64,000 nt of DNA from JAUIIK01 sp041390865 (GCA_041390865.1 JAWKPC010000004.1:186001-250000); one strand, 5' to 3'; shown: positions 54,079-62,384, counted from the stretch's first letter. A program made the numbers and translations. The notes: a model not told the origin generated them from the letters alone.

Positions 54079-55308
54079 GTGAAGCTTTACGACACGCTAA
54101 GCGCCGAAAAGCGCGAATTCGAACCGGCCGACGGCCGGACAGTACGCAGCTGTATGTCTGCGGAGTCACCCCCTACGACGTCGGTCACATCGGCCACTGC
54201 ACACGTATCTGACCTTCAGATGTCCTCAACCGCTACAGCTGTACCTGGGTTGGCGAGTGAAGTACGTCCAGAACGTGACCGACATCGACGACGACATCGT
54301 GCGCAAGTCTAAAGAAGTCGGGCATCGAACTGGGACCACAGCTGGGAGACCGCTTCACCCGGCATTTCGTCGAGGACTTCTCTGGCGCTGAACGTGCTCT
54401 GGCCGCAGGTACCCGGCGCGAGCCAGCGATGAAGTCGACATGATCGTCGAGATCAATGAGAACGATCGCGGACGGCTTCGCCGAAGTCGACGGTAACGTC
54501 TACTTCCGCACCGAAGCGGATGACGACTACGGGGTGCTCGGCAAGTACACCAACGAGGAGATGATCGCGTTCTCACGCGAGCGCGGCGCGGACCCTGATG
54601 ACCCCAAAAAGGAAAACCCGCTCGATTTCATTCTCTGGCAGGCGTGGCAGCCCGGCGAGCCGTTCTGGGAAAGCCCCTGGGGTCGAGGCCGCCCCGGCTG
54701 GCACATCGAATGCACCGCGATGTCGATGCGCTATCTCGGCGAGACGATCGATATCCACGGCGGCGGCAGCGACCTGATCTACCCCCACCACGAGTGCGAG
54801 ATCGCCCAGGCCCAGCACTCTCTCCGGCACCAAGCTCTCACCCGCTTCTGGATGCATATCGGCATGGTCGGCTATCAGGGCGAGAAGATGAGCAAGTCGC
54901 TCGGCAACCTGGTCCTCGCCAGGGACGTGCTCCAGTATCACACTCCCGACGCGCTCCGGCTCTACCTGCATAGCCACCACTACCGGACCCCCTGGGAGTA
55001 CATCGATGGTGGCCCGGCGGAATCTCGAAGGGCTGGCCAGCCTGCTCAAGGAAGCCCTGATTCTCGCCAATCCGGGCGGTGACGACGCGGTCGATCCGGC
55101 CTCAGACATCGAGCGAATGCGCGCAGCCCTCGACGACGACCTGAATACGCCTGAGGCGGTCGAAGTTCTCCGCTGGTTTATACGTCCACCCGGATCGTCC
55201 GCAGCCGGCAATAGCGAGATCGCCGAAGCGCAGGTTGAGTTGCGGACCCTAGCCCGGCTCTTTGGGCGTCATGGCCTATGGTGGTGGAGCGAGTTTTGCA
55301 GTTTGTAG
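54079..55308 (+). pseudogene. cysS: Cysteinyl-tRNA synthetase-like gene with frameshifts
   Basis: The sequence assembles into a class I synthetase of the CysRS/MshC group: KLYDTLSAEKREFEPADGRT, YVCGVTPYDVGHIGH (zinc Cys and HIGH), KYVQNVTDIDDDIVRKS, then an intact stretch 54456-55000. That stretch has GRGRPGWHIECTAMSMRYLG, IDIHGGGSDLIYPHHECEIA and GEKMSKSLGNLVLA (KMSKS). Indels lie at about 54145, several at 54210-54450 and one near 55000. The C-terminal end runs into the inverted-repeat element at 55290, so it is shorter (about 410 residues) than a typical CysRS. GTG 54079 is the start. If this is the only cysS, the breaks must be sequence errors; a paralogue elsewhere would allow true decay. 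Confidence 0.8.
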
Positions 55309-55389
55309 TGCGTAGTTTGTAGTGAGCAGCCTGGAAACGAGCGGCTCCCGGATTTCCTACGAACTACAACCTACAACCTGCAAACTCTA
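55290..55389. repeat. Inverted-repeat element at the cysS/coaX junction
   Basis: GAGTTTTGCAGTTTGTAGTG at the left matches, as reverse complement, the right arm ending ACAACCTGCAAACTC; each arm is about 31 bases with a few mismatches and GTTTGTAG-type internal repeats. It supplies the stop codon of the cysS-like frame (55306-55308). It resembles a small non-coding mobile or terminator-like hairpin. Confidence 0.6.
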
Positions 55390-55398
55390 AAGGGGACC

Positions 55399-56169
55399 AT
55401 GCTCCTCGCAAATCGACATCGGTAACTGAACATCAAGTTTGCATTCACGATGGCGAGAGCTGGCGAAGTTCTGGCCGATCGAGACGGTCCGGAATCGGAT
55501 GCCGGACGAGTACGCCGTACTGATACGGGTCGCCTTCGCCGATGCGGCATCGCGCTGGCCGACATCGACCGGGGACGATCATGAGGGCGTCGTCCCGCAC
55601 TGACTCATGGCCTGATGGAGATGCTCGAGCGCCAGATCGGGCATCCACCGTTGCTGCTCCAGAGAGACCTCGACACCGGGTCAGGATCGCAAACTGATCA
55701 GCCGGACTCGGTCGGGACCGATCTGATCGCCAATGCCGTCGCCGGGTTTCACCGTTTCCGGAGCAACTGCATCGTCGTCAACTTCGGTACGGCGACGACG
55801 CTGACGGCGGTCGCCGGAGGACCGGAGGGCGTAGGCGAATTCCGCGGCGTCGCGATCGCGGCGGGTCTGGCGGTAACCGCCAACGCCCTGGTAGGGGGAG
55901 CCGCCCAGCTCTCGCACGTCGAGCTGGCCGCGCCGCCGTCGGTCATCGGAGCCAACACCCGCCACGCGATGCAGTCCGGCCTCGTCCTCGGGCACGTCGC
56001 AATGATCGAGGGGTTGATCGACCGGATGCGGGTCATCCTGTCCGGCGCGCGGGTTATCGCGACCGGCGGTCTGGCCCAGATACTTGCCCCACACACCGAC
56101 CACTTCGACGCCGTCGATCCAATGCTCACCCTCGAAGGACTGCGCATCGTTTCCGAGCGCAACAAATAA
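55399..56169 (+). pseudogene. coaX: Type III pantothenate kinase with N-terminal frameshifts
   Basis: The C-terminal 180 residues (from about 55650) are intact: DSVGTDLIANAVAGFHRFR, VVNFGTATTLTAVAGG, GVAIAAGLAVTANALVGGAA, IGANTRHAMQSGLVLGHVA and VIATGGLAQILA. These are the CoaX acetate/sugar kinase-fold signatures. The usual DFGTATT aspartate is Asn here. The start (55399) gives MLLA, then after one indel IDIGNT, the phosphate-binding loop. At least four indels lie in the first 250 bases. CoaX makes 4-phosphopantothenate, the first step to CoA; coaBC, the next steps, lies 2 kb away on the other strand. Likely functional if the indels are errors. Confidence 0.82.
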
Positions 56170-56186
56170 ACCCTGCCCGGAAACCG

Positions 56187-56206
56187 AATGTACCGAAAGG
56201 TACATT
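56187..56206. promoter_or_regulatory. Perfect hairpin with GAAA tetraloop
   Basis: AATGTACC pairs with GGTACATT around GAAA, 18 bases after the coaX stop. It could end the coaX transcript (no U-run) or act as an operator for the cupin genes. Confidence 0.5.
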
Positions 56207-56241
56207 GATCGCACGGAGCGACAGCCGTATTCTCTGGACGC

Positions 56242-56322
56242 TCCCGGCGGTGGTCGCCGGGACAGGCGGCCGGATGGAGGCCGCAGCCACAATGATGTGG
56301 CGACACGAGCCCCGGGTGGGCT
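56242..56322 (+). ncRNA. Structured 5' leader of four consecutive hairpins before the cupin gene
   Basis: Four adjacent perfect stems fill 81 bases. TCCCGGCG/CGCCGGGA lies at 56242-56262, GCGGCC/GGCCGC at 56266-56284, GCCACA/TGTGGC at 56286-56301 and AGCCC/GGGCT at 56308-56322. The ribosome site GGAAGGG (56323-56329) follows at once. This looks like a regulatory leader (riboswitch-like), but it matches no class I know. Confidence 0.45.
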
Positions 56323-56336
56323 GGAAGGGTTACACC

Positions 56337-56819
56337 ATGACGGTGTCTGTTACTGCTGCTCCACACGTCGCTTCTGCGACGGAAGCTCCGCGTTATGCGT
56401 TCTTCGGCTGCAACGCCAAGATCCTGGCCAGCGGTGAGGAAACCGCCGGTACCTATGCGCTGGCGGAGATGGTCTTTCCGGCCGGATCCGGAACGCCGCC
56501 GCACATCCATTACAACGAAGACGAAGCCTTCTATGTCCTCGAAGGCGAAGTCAGCATCTGGTGCGGCGACGAATCCTACGTCGCCAGGACCGGAGACTTC
56601 GCCTTCCTGCCGCGCAACGTACGCCACAACTACGCCAACACCGGTTCCGGCGATGCGCGCATGCTCGTCCTGACCAACCCGGCCGGATTCGAGCAGTTCG
56701 TCGCCGAAGCGGGAGCGCCGACCGAAAGCGTCGAGATTCCCGAGATGCCTCCGGTCGAAGAGCTCGGGCGGATCATGTCCGATGTCGCGCCGAAGTACGG
56801 CATCGTCCTGGCCGAGTAA
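56337..56819 (+). CDS. Cupin-domain protein 1
   Basis: A 160-residue single-domain cupin. Motif 1 is PPHIHYNEDEAFYVLEGEVS (His-x-His and Glu ligands) and motif 2 is GDFAFLPRNVRHNYANTG with the last His, giving the standard 3-His/1-Glu metal site. FLP..V.H resembles quercetinase-like and sugar-binding cupins. ATG 56337 has GGAAGGG upstream after four hairpins. It lies before a second cupin with a 43-base gap. Substrate unknown. Confidence 0.85.
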   Translation: MTVSVTAAPHVASATEAPRYAFFGCNAKILASGEETAGTYALAEMVFPAGSGTPPHIHYNEDEAFYVLEGEVSIWCGDESYVARTGDFAFLPRNVRHNYANTGSGDARMLVLTNPAGFEQFVAEAGAPTESVEIPEMPPVEELGRIMSDVAPKYGIVLAE

Positions 56820-56862
56820 CACAGCTTTCTGCGGCAGAGATACCCGACGATTGGAGCATCCA

Positions 56863-57312
56863 ATGATCAGTACGGCCCCGCTGAAAACCTGCGCGTCTCC
56901 CTATGAGAGCTTCTCGCTGATGGGCGTCCGGATCACGCCAAAGGTGATCGGCAGCGAGACCGCTGGACAGTTCTCGATGGTCGAAGCGGTCGTCGCGCCG
57001 GGAGCCGGGGATACCGCGAACATCACCCGAAGCCGGACAAAGGTCTTCTACGTCGCTTCGGGCGAGTTCGAATTCCTGCTTGGAACCATCACGAAGCGGT
57101 TGTCCGCCGGCGATACTATCTTCATTCCAGCAGGCGCTATTCACAGATTCCAGAATGTCGGCACTGTTCCGGGAACCCTGTTCACGACATTCACGCCGGC
57201 GGGATACGAAACCTTCCTGCGCGAATTGAGCGATCTCTTCCAGGGCGAAGATGTGCGCCCGGAAGACGTCGCGGCGTTGGCTCAGGAGTACGGCGTCGAG
57301 GCAGTCGACTAG
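56863..57312 (+). CDS. Cupin-domain protein 2 with altered motif 1
   Basis: A 149-residue cupin fold. Motif 1 reads NITRSRTKVFYVASGEFEFL, with no histidines where the first cupin has HxH. Motif 2 (AGDTIFIPAGAIHRFQNVG) keeps one His. A normal catalytic metal site is therefore unlikely; it may bind a ligand instead. It shares a transcript with cupin 1 and ends at a strong bidirectional terminator. Start ATG follows TTGGAGCATCCA. Confidence 0.8.
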   Translation: MISTAPLKTCASPYESFSLMGVRITPKVIGSETAGQFSMVEAVVAPGAGDTANITRSRTKVFYVASGEFEFLLGTITKRLSAGDTIFIPAGAIHRFQNVGTVPGTLFTTFTPAGYETFLRELSDLFQGEDVRPEDVAALAQEYGVEAVD

Positions 57313-57319
57313 CAGACTA

Positions 57320-57359
57320 CCGGTCCCGCCCCGGCCTCAACGGCATTGGGCGGGACCGG
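57320..57359. terminator. Bidirectional terminator between convergent genes
   Basis: CCGGTCCCGCCC (57320-57331) and GGGCGGGACCGG (57348-57359) pair perfectly across a 16-base loop, between the rightward cupin operon and the leftward kinase gene. Confidence 0.8.
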
Positions 57360-57364
57360 CTTCC

Positions 57365-57847
57365 CTATCTGATTACGTAGTCATCGTAGGTGGCTAGCTC
57401 ATCGGGGCCGGGTGGCTCGAACATCCCATGCCACTCCTCCAGTTCGTCGAGCGACACGAGAAAGGCATTGTCCGGCTGTTCGCTGTTCCGCTTCATCACC
57501 CGTTTCACCAGCTCCTCGTACTGAACATCGAGATAGTGGAGTTCGACGGCTGCGCCGAGCTCCCGGGCGCGGTCCCGGAGTCCTGCCCGTTCGGCTCGTT
57601 CCCAAGTGCCCCACTCGAGGATGACATCGACGCCGAGCGTCAGAAGACGTTCCGCGACGTCCCACTGGATAGACTGCACCGGCTCTCGAAGCCGATCTCG
57701 TTCCTCGTCAGTGAAGTCCGGCGGCAGGATCGTCCAGATCCACTCGTCCGGGCAGAGCCGGACGGCGGAACGCTCGCGTTCCATCTTCTTCGCGACCGTC
57801 GTCTTGCCGGCGCTCGGCAGGCCGCAGATGATAAACAGCGTTGCCAT
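57365..57847 (-). CDS. P-loop ATPase/kinase (AAA_33, zeta-toxin-like)
   Basis: A 160-residue kinase of the nucleoside/aminoglycoside-phosphotransferase-like P-loop group. Walker A is CGLPSAGKTTVAKKM, a lid/Walker B-like region is VDVILEWGTWERAERAGL, and RVMKRN holds a lid arginine. The family phosphorylates small molecules; gene neighbours give no substrate. There is no antitoxin next to it. ATG 57847 is 86 bases after the coaBC stop, so it may be co-transcribed with coaBC. Confidence 0.82.
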   Translation of the reverse strand: MATLFIICGLPSAGKTTVAKKMERERSAVRLCPDEWIWTILPPDFTDEERDRLREPVQSIQWDVAERLLTLGVDVILEWGTWERAERAGLRDRARELGAAVELHYLDVQYEELVKRVMKRNSEQPDNAFLVSLDELEEWHGMFEPPGPDELATYDDYVIR

Positions 57848-57933
57848 GCGGCGGCCCCTCCTCCTGTCCTATACAACGCAAGGCGTTCACCGGCCCGGCG
57901 TTCCAGCCACGAAACGCCTCACATGAACGAACG

Positions 57934-59205
57934 CTAGAGATCCAGCAATTCGACGACCCTGCCGATGACGATCTCGGCGATGCGGGACTTCGAGGTGAGG
58001 TCGATCTCGGTCTGCCCGCCCTCCCGGTCCAGCATGATGACCCGGTTGGTATCGGCCCGGAATCCGGCGTCGGAGGCGGAGACATCGTTGGCGACGATCA
58101 GATCCATGCCCTTGCGCCGGAGCTTCGAGGCGGCGTTCTCGAGCAGATCGTCGGTCTCGGCGGCGAAGCCAACGACGACCAACGGCCGCCCGGTCGATTC
58201 CCGCAACGCCTTGATCTCCATCAGGATATCCGGATTGCGAGCCAGCTCGACGGTCATCCCGACGTTGGGGTCGTCAGACTTCTTGATCTTCCGGTCGGCG
58301 GCCGTCGCAGGCCGGTAGTCGGAGACGGCGGCGGACATGATCAGTCCATCCGGCGACGACGGGCCGATTCTCCGGCTGACGGCGTCGAGCAGATCCCGGG
58401 CGCTGTCGACGTCTACCCGCTCGACGCCAACCGGCGCGGCGAGATCGCGAGCCATCGTAACCAGGGTGACGCTCGCGCCGAGATCGAGAGCGGCCTGGGC
58501 GATGGCATGGCCCTGGCGCCCACTCGAATGATTGGTGATGAAGCGCACCGGATCGAGCGCCTCCCGCGTTGCACCGGCGGTGACGATCAGGTGCCGGCCG
58601 GAAAGCACGCCGTCCCGTCCGAGCGCCAGGCGCAGATGGCCGATCAGCGCCGGAGTCTCGGGCAACCGTCCCCGGCCGGTCAATCCGGAAGCGAAGCGTC
58701 CCGTCTCCGGCTCGATCAGGTAGGCGCCGCGGGCCTGGAGGATTTCCAGATTCGCCCGGGTCGCCGGATGCTCGTACATCCCGCCGTCCATCGCCGGGGC
58801 AACGACGACCGGACAACGCGCCGCCAGACAGGTGACGCCGATCAGGTCGTCGCTCCGGCCGTGAGCCAGACGGGCCAGCGTGTCGGCGGTCGCCGGGGCG
58901 ATCATCACGATATCGGCCGCTTCCGCCAGCCCGACATGGGCGATGTGGGTCGGCAGTCCTCCGGGAGCACCCGCCTGCGAATCGGGGGCCTCCCACATAC
59001 TGGTATAGACGCCCCGGCCGGTGACAGCCTGGAAGGTCAGCGGCGTGACGAACCTGCGGGCCGCGTCGGTCATCACGACGTCGACGATCGCTCCGGCCTG
59101 GGTCAGCTTGCTGGCGAGGTCGACCGCTTTGTAGACGGCGATGCTGCCGGTAACACCGAGCGCGATGCGCTTGCCGTCGAGGATCGGGATACTGGTTGAT
59201 GCCAT
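57934..59205 (-). CDS. coaBC: Bifunctional phosphopantothenoylcysteine decarboxylase/synthase
   Basis: A complete 423-residue CoaBC (Dfp). The N-terminal flavoprotein decarboxylase has GKRIALGVTGSIAVYKAVDL, the active-site His in PTHIAHVGLAEAADIVMIAP, and MDGGMYEHPA. The C-terminal synthase has VTAGATREALDPVRFITNHS, SAAVSDYRPA and KIKK. It joins cysteine to phosphopantothenate and decarboxylates the product to phosphopantetheine in CoA synthesis. The coaX-like gene lies 1.8 kb to the left on the opposite strand. ATG 59205 is clear. Confidence 0.95.
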   Translation of the reverse strand: MASTSIPILDGKRIALGVTGSIAVYKAVDLASKLTQAGAIVDVVMTDAARRFVTPLTFQAVTGRGVYTSMWEAPDSQAGAPGGLPTHIAHVGLAEAADIVMIAPATADTLARLAHGRSDDLIGVTCLAARCPVVVAPAMDGGMYEHPATRANLEILQARGAYLIEPETGRFASGLTGRGRLPETPALIGHLRLALGRDGVLSGRHLIVTAGATREALDPVRFITNHSSGRQGHAIAQAALDLGASVTLVTMARDLAAPVGVERVDVDSARDLLDAVSRRIGPSSPDGLIMSAAVSDYRPATAADRKIKKSDDPNVGMTVELARNPDILMEIKALRESTGRPLVVVGFAAETDDLLENAASKLRRKGMDLIVANDVSASDAGFRADTNRVIMLDREGGQTEIDLTSKSRIAEIVIGRVVELLDL

Positions 59206-59353
59206 TCGGTTATTCTTTCAATCCGAGGAGCGATTCCGGCTCGCCCCTAGCCTAGCCGTGAGTTCGGAGGCTGAAAAGACGACCGGAACGATTACCGGCC
59301 TATATCCTTGTTACGTGGGAGCCCGAACACGCGCTATCGAGGAGTCTCTGCTC

Positions 59354-61135
59354 TTGAACCGGACACTCAGACTGTTTCACGTCGCACTCGTCCTCACCAT
59401 CCTTGCCGGAGCCATGGCCTCACTCCAATCCACGGCAGCGGCGCAAACAGAATCCGCCGGGGCAATGTACTTCAGTGAAACCGGCTTCTGGGTCGATCCC
59501 GAATTCGCCGAGTTCTGGCAGGAGCGCGGCGGCCTGATGACCTTCGGTTACCCGATCTCGCGCGTCTTCTACGAGAACGGGCGGCATCGCCAGTACTTCG
59601 AACGCGCCATCTTCGAGCATCACGAGGACAAGCCCTACCCGCTCAACGTCCTGCCGGTCCGGCTCGGCGCGTCGATCACCCTGGATGAGCGCCAGCGCGG
59701 CGATGCGCCGTTTACCTACCAGGCAGGCAATAAGCCGGTGCTGGACGATACGCTCTACTTCCCGGAGACGGGCCACTATCTCTCCGGCATCTTCAGGGAC
59801 TACTGGGAAGAGAATGGCGGCATCGTCACCTTCGGCTACCCCCTCTCGGAACCGTTTCAGGAAGCCGATATCTACACCGGCGAGCTTCAGGAGGTCCAGT
59901 ACTTCGAGCGCGCCCGGATGGAATACCATCCCGAATTCCCGGACAAGTATCAGATTCTGCTCGGCCACCTGGGCATCCAGGCGCTGGAAGACCACCGGGT
60001 GCCGGAGCTGGCCACGACGCCGCAACAGCCGACGATAACCGCCCGCAACGCGGCCCCGATCGGCCCGACAGCCCTCTATCCGGAGAACAAGGTGGCCTGC
60101 GGATTCAACATGTCATTCTGGTCGCATGCCGATCAGGACCAGCAGAACCGGGAACATCTCAAGCTACTGGCCGATAGCGGCTGTACCTGGGTCCGCTTCC
60201 AGTTCACCTGGGATGGGCTTCAGCCTGAGGCTGATTCGGATGTCGAGTTCTACGTCTGGCCCTACGTTCACATCGTCAACATCGCCAGGGAGCGTGGCCT
60301 GAAGGTCTTGATCAACGTCGCTCACGCGCCGGACTGGGCGCGGCCCGACGACCCGAAGCTACCCGGCGATCCGGAGGCGTTCGGGGACTTCCTGCGAGAA
60401 CTGGTGCCTTACTTCGATGGGGAGGTCGAGGCCTGGCAGATCTGGAACGAACCCAACCTGATCGATCATGACGGACGGATCATCGATCCCGCAGGCTATC
60501 TCGAGATGGTCCGCGAGGCGGCGCCGGCGATCCGGGAAGCGGATCCCGACACCAGGATCGTCTCGCCGGGCATGGCGCCGAACAGCATGATGTTCCCCGA
60601 TCTCGCGCTCGACGACGACTGGTACTTCGAGACCCTGTTCGGGCTCAACGGCGGAGAAGCGGCGAACTACTTCGACGTCATCGCGATCCACGCCTATGGC
60701 GCCGGGAACTCGCCGGACACCTACTGGCCGAGCAACCCGGCCGACAACCCCGGCTGGGCGGACGCGCCCGAGTTCTACTTCCGCCATGCCGAGGAGTATC
60801 ACCGCATCCTGGATGGGCTAGGGCTGGGCGAAAAACCAGTCTGGATCACCGAGATGGGCTGGCCGACACCCAATGAATCACAGGACTATGCCTACGGGGA
60901 ATGGATGACCGAAGAGCTGCAGGCGGAGTATCTGGAACGGGCGTTCGAGATCGTCCGGACCGAGTGGCCCTGGGTCGAGATGGTCTTCGTCTGGCATCTG
61001 AACGCGGCGGCCTATGCAGGCGCCGACAGCAAATTCGCCGGCTTTTCCGTCACCGACGCCCAGGCCAATCCTCGCCCGGCTTACCTGGCCGTCCAGCAAT
61101 TCGTTGATGAGGGTCATGCCGAGGACGTACGGTAA
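59354..61135 (+). CDS. Secreted glycoside hydrolase (GH5/GH39-like) with two N-terminal repeat modules
   Basis: A 593-residue exported enzyme. TTG 59354 is preceded by GAGGAG nine bases upstream and gives a signal peptide (LFHVALVLTILAGAMA...AAAQ). Two ~75-residue repeats follow: MYFSETGFWVDPEFAEFWQE, then GGLMTFGYPIS and QYFERAIFE; and LYFPETGHYLSGIFRDYWEE, then GGIVTFGYPLS and QYFERARMEYHPE. The C-terminal (beta/alpha)8 barrel (about 245-585) has VRFQFTWDGLQPE, EAWQIWNEPN with the acid/base Glu, IAIHAYG, and WITEMGWPTP with the nucleophile Glu. A retaining beta-glycosidase on extracellular polysaccharide is likely. Repeats resemble the cell-surface modules common in this phylum. Confidence 0.88.
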   Translation: MNRTLRLFHVALVLTILAGAMASLQSTAAAQTESAGAMYFSETGFWVDPEFAEFWQERGGLMTFGYPISRVFYENGRHRQYFERAIFEHHEDKPYPLNVLPVRLGASITLDERQRGDAPFTYQAGNKPVLDDTLYFPETGHYLSGIFRDYWEENGGIVTFGYPLSEPFQEADIYTGELQEVQYFERARMEYHPEFPDKYQILLGHLGIQALEDHRVPELATTPQQPTITARNAAPIGPTALYPENKVACGFNMSFWSHADQDQQNREHLKLLADSGCTWVRFQFTWDGLQPEADSDVEFYVWPYVHIVNIARERGLKVLINVAHAPDWARPDDPKLPGDPEAFGDFLRELVPYFDGEVEAWQIWNEPNLIDHDGRIIDPAGYLEMVREAAPAIREADPDTRIVSPGMAPNSMMFPDLALDDDWYFETLFGLNGGEAANYFDVIAIHAYGAGNSPDTYWPSNPADNPGWADAPEFYFRHAEEYHRILDGLGLGEKPVWITEMGWPTPNESQDYAYGEWMTEELQAEYLERAFEIVRTEWPWVEMVFVWHLNAAAYAGADSKFAGFSVTDAQANPRPAYLAVQQFVDEGHAEDVR

Positions 61136-61565
61136 CCTCGCCAACGGTTCGGCTGCACTCTTTGACAGAGAAATACTACTGTTTCAAACTCATCTGAATA
61201 ATGGGACCCAGGCACGCGGTTCTGAGGCAGAAATCGCGAGGAATTCGTCTCGTGGTTGATCTTGTCGATGAGGCTGGAGAAGTTGAGTCCTGAGCCCCGG
61301 CAGCGCCCGAAGACCCGAATAACCGACCATCACCCGCCGCCGAAGAGTTCGTGCGACGGGTGATAGTCGTAGATCTCATCTGCCGCCGGCAGCCCACAGG
61401 TCGCAAGATTGCGCTCCTAGCCACCCGCTTCGGCATTGCGTTCGGATCTCATACGAAGTCGGATGAATGCTTCCTGTACCCTGTACCCGCAATGCGATGC
61501 ATTGCCGTGGTACGTACGCACTATGTTGGACAGGAAATTCAGGTAGCCTCCGACATGATCTCGTA
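61136..61565. other. 430-base convergent intergenic region
   Basis: It separates the rightward hydrolase and the leftward arsM. Minus strand 61326-61410 could encode LPAADEIYDYHPSHELFGGG and a stop, perhaps a gene remnant, but no family is recognised. The hairpin at 61489 lies in it. Confidence 0.4.
61489..61505 (-). terminator. Hairpin downstream of arsM
   Basis: GCAATGC and GCATTGC pair around GAT, with weaker outer pairing of GTACC and GGTAC. It lies 61 bases after the arsM stop in the reading direction. Confidence 0.4.
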
Positions 61566-62360
61566 TCAGACGCGCGACGCGCACTCGGGCTTGACAGCCC
61601 GGATGTCGACGCCCTGGGTATCAAACTCCGCGGCGCTCGAAGCTGAGGGCGCGTCGGAGAAAGTGTCGTAGCGCTCTTCGCTGAAGCGGATCTCATTGAA
61701 TCCGGCGTTCCGGATGATCTCAGCCATCGCTGCCTCCGGCAGCGCGCCGGCAATTCAACCGGTCCACAGATCGATATTGTTCCTGGCCGATTCTGGCACC
61801 TCGCGGCCAACGATGATGTCGCTGATCTGGAGCCGCCCGCCAGGCTTGAGCACCCGGAAGGCCTCGGCGAAGACCTTCTGCTTGTCCGGGCTGAGGTTAA
61901 TTACGCCGTTGGAGATGATCGCATCGACCGAGCCGTCATCCACCGGAAGGTTCTCGATATATCCCTCGCGGAATTCGAGGTTCTCCAGGCTTAGTTTGGC
62001 AGCGCTCTCGCGGGCCTTGTCGAGCATTGCCTGCGTCATATCGATGCCGATCACCCGCCCTTCCGGACCCACCTGTTTGGACGCCAGAATGCTGTCAAAT
62101 CCCGCGCCGGAGCCCAGATCGAGCACCACTTCGCCGGGCCGCAAGTCTCCAAGCGCGAAGGGATTGCCAACGCCAGCGAAGCTTTCGACGGCAATATCGG
62201 GAAGCGTGTCTACCCGTGTTGCGGGGTAGCCAAGCCGGGCCGCAAGAAAGCGGCCAGTGTGGAAGTGAAAACCTTTTGTCGGGAAGGCTGCCACTTCTTC
62301 GTATTCGTGCTTGATGGCATTTCGCAGGACGTCCTGATCGACGGCCAGGCTGGTTGCCAT
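61566..62360 (-). CDS. arsM: Arsenite S-adenosylmethyltransferase, candidate selenoprotein (in-frame TGA at 61755-61757)
   Basis: A SAM-dependent methyltransferase of the ArsM/AS3MT family: HTGRFLAARLGYPATRVDTL, ESFAGVGNPFALGDLRPGE, VLDLGSGAGFDSILA (SAM loop) and VIGIDMTQAMLDKARESA. It reads without break from ATG 62360 to a TGA at codon 202, in DLWTG-TGA-IAGALPEAA. All ArsM proteins I know have the arsenic-binding Cys here (W-x-x-C-[IL]-x-G-A-L). The same frame then continues 62 codons (MAEIIRNAGFNEIRFSEERY...) to a second stop at 61566-61568, ending VKPECASRV with one Cys at 260. Total 264 residues, normal for ArsM. A 7-bp hairpin sits at SECIS distance. If TGA is selenocysteine, U202 and C260 would be the two arsenic ligands. 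AAGGAGG precedes the ATG, 24 bases after osmC. Confidence 0.8.
61728..61744 (-). promoter_or_regulatory. Candidate bacterial SECIS hairpin in arsM
   Basis: Reading the mRNA, CGCTGCC (11-17 nt after UGA) pairs perfectly with GGCAGCG (21-27 nt after) around a GGA loop at 18-20 nt. Bacterial SECIS elements have an apical loop about 16-37 nt after UGA with G among its first two bases. All these features are met. Confidence 0.6.
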
Positions 62361-62384
62361 GATGTTGCCTCCTTATCGGTCTGG

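Noticed and set aside
57841..59199. A 452-codon plus-strand frame across coaBC
   Set aside because: Antisense shadow of coaBC, which has all its catalytic motifs on the minus strand.
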